64,000 nt of DNA from Paraburkholderia phytofirmans PsJN (GTDB lineage: Bacteria; Pseudomonadota; Gammaproteobacteria; Burkholderiales; Burkholderiaceae): positions 2,232,001-2,296,000 of the forward strand of contig NC_010681.1 of the NCBI RefSeq assembly GCF_000020125.1, given 5' to 3'. Numbering within the stretch: the first letter of the stretch is position 1; each line of letters opens with the position of its first letter. Below are positions 8,701-16,082 of the stretch, piece after piece. A program made the translations under genes and the position numbers. The notes beneath the pieces were generated by a model. That model had not been told where the DNA came from, did no database searches, and saw only the letters and a program-made list of their open reading frames with translations.

Positions 8701-9987
8701 GCCGGACACGGGGCCTTGCGCCTGATGGAGCGCGTCGATTGCGATAGCGAGTATCAGGAAAGCGCGGATGCGTGGCTCGAAAGCGTCATCGTGCGCATCA
8801 AGGAAGAGGATGCCGCGCTGTACGCTGTGCCGCCGGGCGGCATGATCAACGCGGTGGTGCCGGGCACGGTGGCGACCAAAACGCGGCCGGCCGCGTCGCG
8901 GCTCGTCAGCAATCTGCGCCTGAACAAGCAGGGCGCGGCGAAAGACACGCGCTACTTTTCGCTGAGTACCGGCGACTCAGGACTCGAATACGAAGCAGGT
9001 GATGCGCTCGGCGTCTGGCCCAGCAACTGCCCGGAACTGGTCGACGAATTGATCGCGTTGAGCGGCGTGAGCGCGGATGCCGCGGTGAACGTGGCGGGCG
9101 TAGGCGAAATGCGTCTTGCCGATGCACTTGGCAAGCATTACGAGATCGCGCGGCCGAGCCCCGATCTTCTCGCGTTCGTCGCCGCGCGCAGCGATAACGG
9201 CGCGCTGCGCGATCTGCTGTCGCCCGAGCGCAAGGCCGACCTCAAGCAGTGGTTGTGGGGCCAGCAGATCGCCGACGTGCTGCACGAATTTCCGGTGAAC
9301 CTCACGGCCGCCGAATTGACCGGCATGCTCAAGCGTCTGCAGCCGCGTCTCTATTCGATTGCATCGAGCCCGAAAGCACATGCGGGCGAAGTTCATCTGA
9401 CCGTTGCCGCGGTGCGCTACAGCAATGGCCGCCGTCATCGCAAAGGCGTGTCGTCGACGTTTCTCGCCGACCGCGCAGGCGATGTCAACGTGCCCGTGTT
9501 CGTGCAGAAGTCCGCGCACTTTCGTCCTCCTCACGGTTCCGATACGCCGATGATCATGGTCGGCCCCGGCACCGGTGTTGCACCGTTTCGCGGCTTTCTG
9601 CACGAACGGCGTGCGCGCGGCGATAGGGGACGCAACTGGCTCTTCTTCGGCGAGCAGCACGCCGCTTCGGATTTCTACTATCGCGACGAACTCGAATCGA
9701 TGCGCGACACCGGTGTGCTGACGCGGCTTGACGTCGCCTTCTCGCGCGACCAGGCAGACAAGGTCTATGTGCAGGACCGCATGCGCGAACAGGGTGCGCA
9801 ACTGTGGTCGTGGCTCGAAGACGGTGCGCATTTCTACGTATGCGGCGACGCCAACCGGATGGCGAAGGATGTCGACGCGGCGCTCAAGGAAGTGGTGGCT
9901 CGTCACGGAGGCATGAGCGACGAAAAAGCCCTCGAATACGTGAACCGTCTCGCGCAGGAAAAGCGCTACGCACGCGACGTTTATTGA
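5776..9987 (+). CDS. nasA: Assimilatory nitrate reductase fused to a sulfite-reductase-type flavoprotein
   Basis: A 1403-residue fusion. Residues 1 to about 720 are a periplasmic-nitrate-reductase/NasA-type molybdenum bis-MGD subunit with an N-terminal 4Fe-4S motif (CPYCGVGCGM near residue 10, LCTKG later) and the terminal dinucleotide-binding domain. After a linker, which contains an LPPTPAPSLTDLERVYLAGFVNGL-like stretch typical of the CysJ N-terminus, come a flavodoxin domain near residues 866-1010 (WASQTGNTE) and a FAD/NADPH ferredoxin-reductase module (RLYSIASSP near 1190, GPGTGVAPFRGF near 1260, YVCGDANRMAKDV near 1353). The protein should carry electrons from NADPH through FAD and FMN to the Mo centre without a separate NasC. 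The ATG at 5776 is preferred over an upstream in-frame codon inside nirD. Confidence 0.93.
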   Translation: MSSTNVKTVCPYCGVGCGMVLHVEDGQVVKISGDKEHPANFGRLCTKGQSAHVALRKSGRLEDAFVRHARGQDPAPLPMAQAISTTAARLRGLLDEHGPDALSFYVSGQMSIEAQYLVNKLAKGFVGTSNIESNSRLCMASAGSGYKLSLGADGPPGSYEDIDHADLFFVIGANMADCHPILFLRMMDRVKAGAKLIVVDPRRNTTAEKADLFMQIKPGTDLALLNGLLHLLHENGHTDAAFIADATEGWDAMPAFLADYTPENVAQITGLAVEDIRQAARMIGTAKEWISCWTMGLNQSTHGTWHTNAICNLHLATGKICRRGSGPFSLTGQPNAMGGREMGYMGPGLPGQRSVLVEEDRAFIEDLWGIPKDSLKPQVGNGTIDMFTRMAAGEIKACWIICTNPVASVANRQNVIDGLSAAQLVIAQDAFLDTETNRYADVLLPGALWAEAEGVMINSERNLTLMQKGIEPPGAALPDWQIIARVACEMGFADAFTYASAEEVFAEITRASNPKTGYDLRGASYRRLRETPLQWPLAPDDSADRNPVRYLNDGVSQTLKERPDGSRPRLVFPTASGKAMFFARAYAAPAELPDREFPIVLNTGRLQHQWHTMTKTGKVAMLNKLNPGPFVEIHPEDAATLGIKAKDPVEIRSRRGRAVLPAVVTGRVNAGQCFAPMHWNDVFGDDLCINAVTSDAIDPVSQQPELKFCAVALSPVPAGRVEPFLNDDDVSLADGAVAVAASAALANTISASAEDLDMPRIDALSSLLQLPPTPAPSLTDLERVYLAGFVNGLRSAEAQGIDRVPVLPASAPFDATNRLYVDGLLAGLYSRAATTPAAALTTPHGATNAETSPASSGVRIVRARPKVTLLWASQTGNTESLTEGYATRLMESGFEIRTSCMADCQASTLVKAQYVLLMTSTFGDGDPPDNAQSLWTQLNAEGAPRLDGVRFAVLALGDRNYDQFCGHGRRLDERLAGHGALRLMERVDCDSEYQESADAWLESVIVRIKEEDAALYAVPPGGMINAVVPGTVATKTRPAASRLVSNLRLNKQGAAKDTRYFSLSTGDSGLEYEAGDALGVWPSNCPELVDELIALSGVSADAAVNVAGVGEMRLADALGKHYEIARPSPDLLAFVAARSDNGALRDLLSPERKADLKQWLWGQQIADVLHEFPVNLTAAELTGMLKRLQPRLYSIASSPKAHAGEVHLTVAAVRYSNGRRHRKGVSSTFLADRAGDVNVPVFVQKSAHFRPPHGSDTPMIMVGPGTGVAPFRGFLHERRARGDRGRNWLFFGEQHAASDFYYRDELESMRDTGVLTRLDVAFSRDQADKVYVQDRMREQGAQLWSWLEDGAHFYVCGDANRMAKDVDAALKEVVARHGGMSDEKALEYVNRLAQEKRYARDVY

Positions 9988-10186
9988 TCATCGCGCGGTT
10001 TTCAGCGCCACGAGCGCGCTCACGATTTCAAGGTTTCAAAGAGTACGCAGTACAGCTTCAAAAGAAGAGTCCGCATGGCATGGAGGTTGCATGTTTATGC
10101 CGGTTATCAATATCGTGATCATTCCGGTGCGTGGCGCGTAGCGCGATCTGCTGGATAGTCGAAAATCAGTTTTGTGAGGATATCTG

Positions 10187-11554
10187 ATGAAAAACGTGAT
10201 GAGCTCCCTAAAGAGTGGGGACTGGCGCGCGCTGGTGGCGTGTTTCCTCTATTTCGACACGGGCTTTACCGTGTGGGTCCTGTATGGACCGCTCGCACCG
10301 TTCATCAGCAAGAGCATCGCGATGACACCCGCGCAACAGGGTTTGCTGGTCGCGGTGCCGGTGCTGTCGGCTGCGATTCTGCGCGTGACGCTCGGTAACC
10401 TGTATCAATCCGCGCACGGCAAGCGCATTGCGCTGATGGGCGTGCTGTTGTCGGCGGTGCCGACCATCGTGTTGCCGCTTATGCCGTCCGTGCCGTCGTA
10501 CACGGTGCTGCTGGTGCTCGGCGTGTTCCTCGGCGTGGGCGGTGCGAGTTTCGCGGTAGCGTTGCCGATGGCGGGCAGCAACTATCCGCCGAAGGTGCAG
10601 GGCCTCGTGTTGGGCCTTGCCGCGGCCGGCAATATCGGCGCGGTGCTCGACGGCTTTCTGTTCCCGCAACTGGCGACACACTACGGCTGGCAGATGGCCG
10701 CCGGCGGCGCTCTGCCTTTGCTCGCGATCGCCGCGATCACGCTGTATTTCTGGGCCAACGACTCCGGCGTGAAAACGGGCAGCGTGCTGCGCGCATTCGG
10801 CAGCTTTGCGGTGACGCTGGTCGGCTTGATCGTGCTGGTGCTGCTCGTCGAAGCCGGCATGTTCGGCTCCGGCAAAACGGGGGTGCTGCTGTTGCCGGTG
10901 ATCGGCGCTCTGCTGGCGATCGCGGTGCTGCCGAAACGTTATCGCGCGGTGCTTGCCGAGCGTGACACGTGGGCGATCATGCTGGTCTACAGCATTACGT
11001 TCGGCGGTTTCGTGGGTATGTCTTCTTATGTCACGCTGCTGCTGACCAATCTCTATCAACTCTCGAAGATCGACGCGGGCCTCTTCATGGCGCTGCTCGC
11101 CGCGACCGGCGCGATGGTGCGCCCGCTCGGCGGCCTGATTGCCGACAAGGTGTCCGGCGTACGTGCGCTGACCTTCCTGCTCGCGGTCATCTCGCTGTGC
11201 GACTTCGTGTTCGCTGCGGCCATGCCGGCAATGGCCGGTGGCATCGCGCTGCTGTTGTGCCTGTATGTGGCCTTCGGTCTCGGCAACGGCGCGACCTTCC
11301 AGTTGGTGCCGCATCGCTGGGCCGGCCGCACGGGTCTGATGTCGGGCATCGTCGGCGCCGCGGGCGGCATCGGCGGATTTTATCTGCCTGTCGTGATGGG
11401 TATCGCAAAGGAAAGCACGGGCAGCTATCAAATGGGCTTCGCGACGTTCGGCGCACTGGCGGCCTGCGCGTTCGTCGCAATCGTCGCGCTGCGCCGTCCG
11501 TGGATGGCGTGGTCGATGCACACCGGTGTGATGCACGCGCACGCAACGGAGTAA
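10187..11554 (+). CDS. Nitrate/nitrite transporter, NarK/NasA-type MFS
   Basis: A 455-residue polytopic membrane protein with about 12 hydrophobic segments. It shows features of the nitrate-nitrite porter family: an N-terminal FDTGFTVWVLYGPLAPFI, an AVPVLSAAILRV segment with the conserved Arg in TM2, and the glycine-rich nitrate signatures GVGGASFAVALPMAGSNYP (TM5) and GIVGAAGGIGGFYLP (TM11). It would import nitrate, or exchange it for nitrite, for the reductases upstream. The ATG follows GTGAGGATATCTG. The gap of 199 bases after nasA may hold its own promoter, but I recognise no clear consensus there. Confidence 0.9.
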   Translation: MKNVMSSLKSGDWRALVACFLYFDTGFTVWVLYGPLAPFISKSIAMTPAQQGLLVAVPVLSAAILRVTLGNLYQSAHGKRIALMGVLLSAVPTIVLPLMPSVPSYTVLLVLGVFLGVGGASFAVALPMAGSNYPPKVQGLVLGLAAAGNIGAVLDGFLFPQLATHYGWQMAAGGALPLLAIAAITLYFWANDSGVKTGSVLRAFGSFAVTLVGLIVLVLLVEAGMFGSGKTGVLLLPVIGALLAIAVLPKRYRAVLAERDTWAIMLVYSITFGGFVGMSSYVTLLLTNLYQLSKIDAGLFMALLAATGAMVRPLGGLIADKVSGVRALTFLLAVISLCDFVFAAAMPAMAGGIALLLCLYVAFGLGNGATFQLVPHRWAGRTGLMSGIVGAAGGIGGFYLPVVMGIAKESTGSYQMGFATFGALAACAFVAIVALRRPWMAWSMHTGVMHAHATE

Positions 11555-11673
11555 TAGAGCGATGCAGTAAAGCAATACCGCAGTAACGCAGTAACGCGGG
11601 CGATCCGGCTGCCACGCTGACGTGGCGGTGCGGATCGTGCGACGGGGCCGATCAATAATCATAAGAAGTCACG

Positions 11674-12348
11674 ATGAGCATCACGACAGAACGGGTTCAC
11701 GCACCGCCGTCCGACGCGGACGTCTCCAGCGAGGTGTTGAGTTCGTTGATCAATATGGCGGGGCGTCAGCGCATGCTTTCGCAGCGCATCGTGTTGAAAG
11801 CGATGTTGGCGCTTCAACAGTTCGACGGCGCGCTGACGATCGCACGCGACACGCTGAACACATTCACCGACAGTCATACGGCGCTGATTCAAGGCCGCGA
11901 TGGCTTGCCCGGCCTGTTTTCGCCAGCGTTGCGCGAAGCATTTCATGGCCGCGAAAATGTCGCCGGGAAAATCTCGGAATTTATCGCGCTGGCTTCGGCC
12001 GCATTGGAGGCGATCGGGCGCGCTTCGCCGCGCGCGGGCGATGCACTCAAGGCCCTGGTCGAATCCGTCGATCCGTTGCTCACGCATCTGCACGGCGTCA
12101 CGGCTGTCTATGAACAGGAAAGCCGGCGCATAGCGCGATTGCAGAAGAAGGAGCAGCAGCAGTTGATCGAGCGGATCAAGGCCATCGCGAAAGAAGCGCA
12201 CATCGTCTCGTTCAACGGCCAGATCGTGGCGAGCCGCGCGCATGTGACCGGCCGCGAGTTCGCTGTGGTGGCCGGTGTGATGACGTCGATCACGAAGGAA
12301 CTCGAGGCCGTTGTGAGCGCGTTCGTTCAGAAAACATCGGCGGGATGA
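11674..12348 (+). CDS. Soluble PilJ/NarX-like sensor domain protein
   Basis: A 224-residue protein without a signal peptide or membrane segment. Near residue 26 it has INMAGRQRMLSQRIVLKAML, the helix resembling the nitrate/nitrite-binding P-box of NarX and the PilJ/NIT-type sensor region. After a helical linker (LQKKEQQQLIERIKAI) the C-terminus reads like the tip of a methyl-accepting signalling domain (EAHIVSFNGQIVASRAHVTGREFAVVAGVM...I) but stops after a single short helix pair. Position 119 bases after the nitrate transporter suggests nitrate or nitrite sensing, by inference. A complete chemoreceptor or kinase output is absent, so a partner would be needed. Confidence 0.65.
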   Translation: MSITTERVHAPPSDADVSSEVLSSLINMAGRQRMLSQRIVLKAMLALQQFDGALTIARDTLNTFTDSHTALIQGRDGLPGLFSPALREAFHGRENVAGKISEFIALASAALEAIGRASPRAGDALKALVESVDPLLTHLHGVTAVYEQESRRIARLQKKEQQQLIERIKAIAKEAHIVSFNGQIVASRAHVTGREFAVVAGVMTSITKELEAVVSAFVQKTSAG

Positions 12349-12408
12349 AGCACGCAGTGCGGCGTTATTGTCGTATGCTTGGCGTTTTCGGAACGTCGGG
12401 CAAATGTA

Positions 12409-12897
12409 ATGGACAACTGGTGGCACGCGGTGTGGGCAACCGCCCGGGGAGAGTTCTCCGATCTCGGCAGCGCGGCCGACGTCACTCAGGTTCTCATGCG
12501 CCTCGGGCTGGCGTTGATACTCGGCGGCATACTCGGTTTCGAGCGTGAGATGTCGCGTCGTGACGCCGGCATGCGCACGCACATGATGGTGTCGGTCGGT
12601 GCGGCGCTGTTCGTAGTAGTGCCGCTACAGGCCGGTTTCTCGCAGGACAACATGAGCCGGGTCTTGCAGGGACTCGTGTCCGGGATTGGTTTTCTGGGCG
12701 CGGGCGCCATCATCAAGCTCAGTGCCGAGCGCGAGGTGCGCGGTCTGACGACGGCGGCAGGCTTGTGGCTCACTGCGGGCGTCGGCGTGGCGGCGGGGCT
12801 CGGGCGCGAGGCGACGGCGATTCTCAGCGTGGCGATCGCGCTGGCCATTCTGTCGAGCGCGCGGCTGTTCAAAAGTCGGGAACAGGAAGAGAAGTAG
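12409..12897 (+). CDS. MgtC/SapB-family inner membrane protein
   Basis: A 162-residue membrane protein matching the MgtC/SapB N-terminal domain: RLGLALILGGILGFEREM, AGMRTHMMVSVGAALF, GIGFLGAGAIIKL, VRGLTTAAGLWLTAGVGVAAGLG, then a hydrophobic helix and a short charged tail. MgtC proteins affect Mg2+ homeostasis and survival in low magnesium, while short SapB-like members are of unknown function. It lacks the C-terminal ACT-like domain of Salmonella MgtC. The start is the ATG at 12409. An upstream TTG would add ten residues. Confidence 0.85.
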   Translation: MDNWWHAVWATARGEFSDLGSAADVTQVLMRLGLALILGGILGFEREMSRRDAGMRTHMMVSVGAALFVVVPLQAGFSQDNMSRVLQGLVSGIGFLGAGAIIKLSAEREVRGLTTAAGLWLTAGVGVAAGLGREATAILSVAIALAILSSARLFKSREQEEK

Positions 12898-12934
12898 AGG
12901 TACGGCGAGCTGTCGATCCAAGAGAAATCGCCGT

Positions 12935-12965
12935 GAAAAAACATGCAGGCAATGACTTGCATGTT
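12935..12965 (-). terminator. Intrinsic terminator after the porin gene
   Basis: On the minus strand, AACATGCA and TGCATGTT pair around a ten-base loop and are followed by a run of six T. It lies about 75 bases past the stop of the minus-strand porin and so should end its transcript. Confidence 0.7.
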
Positions 12966-13040
12966 AACCGGCCAGTCCATTTGGGCATTGTGGCGAGGCC
13001 GGCACGACTGCAACAATCCACGCGCGCCAGCCTCCACTGT

Positions 13041-14201
13041 TTAAAACTTATGCCGCAGCGCAACCCGCACAGCGACCTGCGTGCCCGTCGAAGACGGCGC
13101 CTGCACACCGGGAATAAACGCGTCGTCGAGAATCGAGTGAGTCGAATCGCCCGCGACCTTCTGATACTCGCCCTGCACATACACGTCGATGCGCCGCGAC
13201 AGGTCGTAATCCGCCATCAAACCCACCGAGTGAATCTTCGGCTTCACGCTGCCTGACGACGCATCGTAGTTTTCCATCGTGTACACGTACTGGGCGCCCA
13301 CGAAAAACGCCGGCGTGAACTGGTATTTGCCGTTCAGCTCGAAGTTCTGGTACTTCAGCGTATTCAACGTCACACCCGGCGCGGCCAGCGGAATACCGAT
13401 ATAGCCGTTGCCCGTCGGATTCTTGTAGTTCGAGTTGGTGTAGGCAAAACCAGCCGTCGCCGAGCCGAACGTGTAGTTGATGCCGCCGCCGTACACGCGC
13501 ATACGTCCCGCGATAAAACTCGCGTCGTTCGCGGTAATCGCGCCTGTCGAGCCCACGCCAGGGTTGTCCGCCTGCATATACGCCGCGGCGATCAGCAGGC
13601 CGCCATTCGCATACTGCCCGCCGAAGCTATACGCGCGGTTGTTCGCGAAGTTGGTGTCGTTACTGAAAGCGTAAGCGCCGCCGAACTGGAAGCCCGCCAT
13701 TTCCGGGCTCGCGTATTTCACGCTGTTGCCGAGGCGGAACGAGTTGTCGGTGTTGTCGTTGTCATACGGATGCGCGAACAGGTAGCCGGCCCAGTTGCCG
13801 TTGGCCGTGGTCTGCGCGAGATAATCGACCACGGAATCATACTGGCGGCCTAGCGTGACCGTGCCGAAGCGGCCGTCGCTCAGACCCACATACGCCTGGC
13901 GGCCGAACATGCGGCCACCCTGGCCGAGCCGTCCCGAACTCACGTCGAAGCCGTTTTCGAGTTGAAACACGGCCTTCAGACCGCCGCCCAGATCCTCCGA
14001 ACCCTTCATGCCCCAGCGGCTGCCTTGCGCATAGCCGCTCGCCATTTCCCAGACCGCGCCGTGCCCCGCGTTGTTGGTGTAGTCGATGCCTTCGTCGAGC
14101 ACGCCGTACAGCGTGACGCTGCTTTGAGCGAAGGCCGGCGACGCCGCCAGCGAGGCGAGTGCGGTGAATGCGGCGGCAGCAATGCGGTTCTTTTTCATCA
14201 T
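13041..14201 (-). CDS. Outer membrane porin, OmpC-like (Burkholderia type)
   Basis: A 386-residue trimeric beta-barrel porin of the Gram-negative porin family. The signal peptide (MMKKNRIAAAAFTALASLAASPAFA) is followed by QSSVTLYGVLDEGIDY, the standard mature N-terminus of these porins. Further in are SRWGMKGSEDLGGGLKAVFQLENGF and GTVTLGRQYDS, and it ends in VRVALRHKF with the terminal Phe needed for BAM recognition. It is divergent from the aldehyde dehydrogenase operon and shares its 280-base promoter region, which suggests it admits that pathway's substrate. The specificity cannot be read from the sequence. Confidence 0.93.
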   Translation of the reverse strand: MMKKNRIAAAAFTALASLAASPAFAQSSVTLYGVLDEGIDYTNNAGHGAVWEMASGYAQGSRWGMKGSEDLGGGLKAVFQLENGFDVSSGRLGQGGRMFGRQAYVGLSDGRFGTVTLGRQYDSVVDYLAQTTANGNWAGYLFAHPYDNDNTDNSFRLGNSVKYASPEMAGFQFGGAYAFSNDTNFANNRAYSFGGQYANGGLLIAAAYMQADNPGVGSTGAITANDASFIAGRMRVYGGGINYTFGSATAGFAYTNSNYKNPTGNGYIGIPLAAPGVTLNTLKYQNFELNGKYQFTPAFFVGAQYVYTMENYDASSGSVKPKIHSVGLMADYDLSRRIDVYVQGEYQKVAGDSTHSILDDAFIPGVQAPSSTGTQVAVRVALRHKF

Positions 14202-14331
14202 GAGCTCCAGACCTTGGTAGTGAGCGGACCGAACGCGCCGGTCGATTCCGAACGCATCTGCAGCCCGCTGCTTTTTGGCAAAGCCCGGATTCTGCTATTC
14301 GGGATGCGGATCGCGAATGAGGCACATCCCT

Positions 14332-14362
14332 GGATAAACGTGATTTTTTCGAATGTTTATCC
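14332..14362. promoter_or_regulatory. Inverted repeat between the porin and aldehyde dehydrogenase genes
   Basis: Perfect 8-base arms GGATAAAC and GTTTATCC are separated by 15 bases rich in T, in the middle of the 282-base divergent region. The arrangement suits a dimeric regulator acting on both promoters, with the LysR gene at 20382-21329 as the obvious candidate. No gene product has been linked to it. Confidence 0.45.
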
Positions 14363-14409
14363 CGCGAATTATTCGCTTGTGGCGAGCAGTGACCCAGAGA
14401 AAAATTCCG

Positions 14410-14430
14410 TTCATGCACCTTTGGCATGAA
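14410..14430. promoter_or_regulatory. Inverted repeat upstream of the aldehyde dehydrogenase operon
   Basis: TTCATGC and GCATGAA flank ACCTTTG as a perfect 7-7-7 repeat, 53 bases before the aldehyde dehydrogenase ATG. It could be a repressor or activator site overlapping the promoter. It is unlike the other repeat at 14332-14362, so two regulators may act here. Confidence 0.45.
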
Positions 14431-14483
14431 GACCATAGCCGAGGGCAATGCGTTTTTCGCACCACGCTTTTCAGGAGACGACC

Positions 14484-15929
14484 ATGCGACTCGATCGGAA
14501 TTTTGCTAACGGCCGGTTCATCGAACCGGCGGCCGACACCGCTAGCCGCGAGCTCATCGCCGTTTGCAATCCGGCCACCGAGGCCGTGATCGCCCATGTC
14601 ACGGGCGCGACTCAGGCCGAAGTCATTGCCGCTGTCGATGCCGCCGCCGTCGCGCAAAAGGGCTGGCGCAAGCTGCCGCAGGCCGAGCGCGCGGTCTATC
14701 TGCACAAGCTCGCCGATGCGCTGACCGAATGCGCGCCCGCCATCGGCGCGGCGCTCGCGCTGGAGTCGGGCAAAAGCGTGGCCGACGCCACCAACGAGGC
14801 GATCTACGCCAGCCAGATCACGCGCTATCACGCAGAGTGGGCGCGCCGCATCGAAGGCGAAGTGATTCCGAGCGATGCACCCGACGAAAACCTCGTGTTG
14901 CATCGCGAGCCGATCGGCGTGGTCGCGTGTCTGATCCCGTTCAACTATCCCGTCTACACGTTCATGCGCAAAGTGGCGCCGGCGCTGATCGCCGGCAACA
15001 CCGTCGTCGTGCGCCCGAGCAACAACACGCCGACTTCCGCGTTCGAAATTGCCAAGGCAGTAGAGAAGGCCGGCTTGCCTGCGGGCGTCGTGAACATTCT
15101 CGCGATGAACCATGCCACGGCCGAGGTACTTTGCACGCATCCCAAGGTCGGCATGATCACACTGACGGGCAGCGTCGGCGCGGGCCGCAAGGTGCTCGAC
15201 TATTGCAAGGCGAACATCGCCAAGCCGTCGCTCGAACTGGGCGGCAAGACGCCCGCGATCATCGAGGCCGATGCCGATCTCGAGAAAGCCGCGCGCGATC
15301 TGGTCGCGTCCAAGACGACGCATTGCGGCCAGTTGTGCACGGCGATCGAACGCGTCTACGTGCAGGAAAGCGTGCATGACCGCTTCGTCGCGCTGCTGAA
15401 AAAGCACATGAGCGCAGTGGAAAGCGGCGATCGCAGCGAACAGCCTTCGCTAATGGGTCCGCTCGTCAACGAGGCGTCGCGCCAATCGATTCACGCGATG
15501 GTGGAACGCGCGGTCGCAGCGGGCGCCACGCTCGAAACCGGCGGCAAGCTGCCCACACCAGGTCAAGGCAAAGGCTTCTTCTATCCCGCCACGTTGCTGT
15601 CGAATTGCCGTCAGGACATGGAAATCATTCAGGAAGAAACCTTCGGTCCGGTCATGCCGGTCGTCAAATACCGCACGCTCGACGAAGCGCTGGAGATGGC
15701 CAACGATCATCAATTCGGCCTCTCGTCGGTGCTGTATACGGAGAACTATCGCGGCGCGATGAAGGTCGCCAACGGCATCGAAGCCGGTGAACTGTACGTG
15801 AACCGTACGCCCGCCGATCCGTATCAGGGCTTTCACGCCGGCTGGAAACGTTCGGGCCTCGGCGGCGACGACGGCAAGCACGGCATGCTCGAATTCACCC
15901 AGACCCGTCTGGTGGTCATGAAGTACTGA
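14484..15929 (+). CDS. NAD(P)-dependent aldehyde dehydrogenase (AldA-like)
   Basis: A 481-residue enzyme of the aldehyde dehydrogenase superfamily, closest in feel to lactaldehyde/glycolaldehyde dehydrogenase. Visible landmarks are IPFNYPVYTFMRKVAPAL, TLTGSVGAG (coenzyme loop), LELGGKTPAII with the catalytic Glu, the catalytic Cys in HCGQLCTAIERV, and EETFGPVMPV. It oxidises an aldehyde to the acid, probably one made by the GMC oxidoreductase of the same operon. It starts at the ATG after CAGGAGACGACC and is followed 153 bases later by the MFS gene, a gap with a small hairpin (16042-16056) but no clear terminator. Confidence 0.9.
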   Translation: MRLDRNFANGRFIEPAADTASRELIAVCNPATEAVIAHVTGATQAEVIAAVDAAAVAQKGWRKLPQAERAVYLHKLADALTECAPAIGAALALESGKSVADATNEAIYASQITRYHAEWARRIEGEVIPSDAPDENLVLHREPIGVVACLIPFNYPVYTFMRKVAPALIAGNTVVVRPSNNTPTSAFEIAKAVEKAGLPAGVVNILAMNHATAEVLCTHPKVGMITLTGSVGAGRKVLDYCKANIAKPSLELGGKTPAIIEADADLEKAARDLVASKTTHCGQLCTAIERVYVQESVHDRFVALLKKHMSAVESGDRSEQPSLMGPLVNEASRQSIHAMVERAVAAGATLETGGKLPTPGQGKGFFYPATLLSNCRQDMEIIQEETFGPVMPVVKYRTLDEALEMANDHQFGLSSVLYTENYRGAMKVANGIEAGELYVNRTPADPYQGFHAGWKRSGLGGDDGKHGMLEFTQTRLVVMKY

Positions 15930-16082
15930 AGCTGAACCGGCACGCGTCGCACGTCAAAATCGATTGCGCGTGTCTTCCTTGCAATCTGAAAAACGCAGCG
16001 ATTCTGCTGCCAGTCCATAACAAAACATATTGGAGACCGGGCGGCCCGATGGGCCGGCGCTGTGTCTCTGAGGAGCGCTCAC

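Noticed and set aside
16042..16056. CGGCCC/GGGCCG hairpin before the MFS gene considered as a terminator
   Set aside because: No T-run follows, and the ribosome site of the next gene lies directly downstream; more likely a minor RNA structure.
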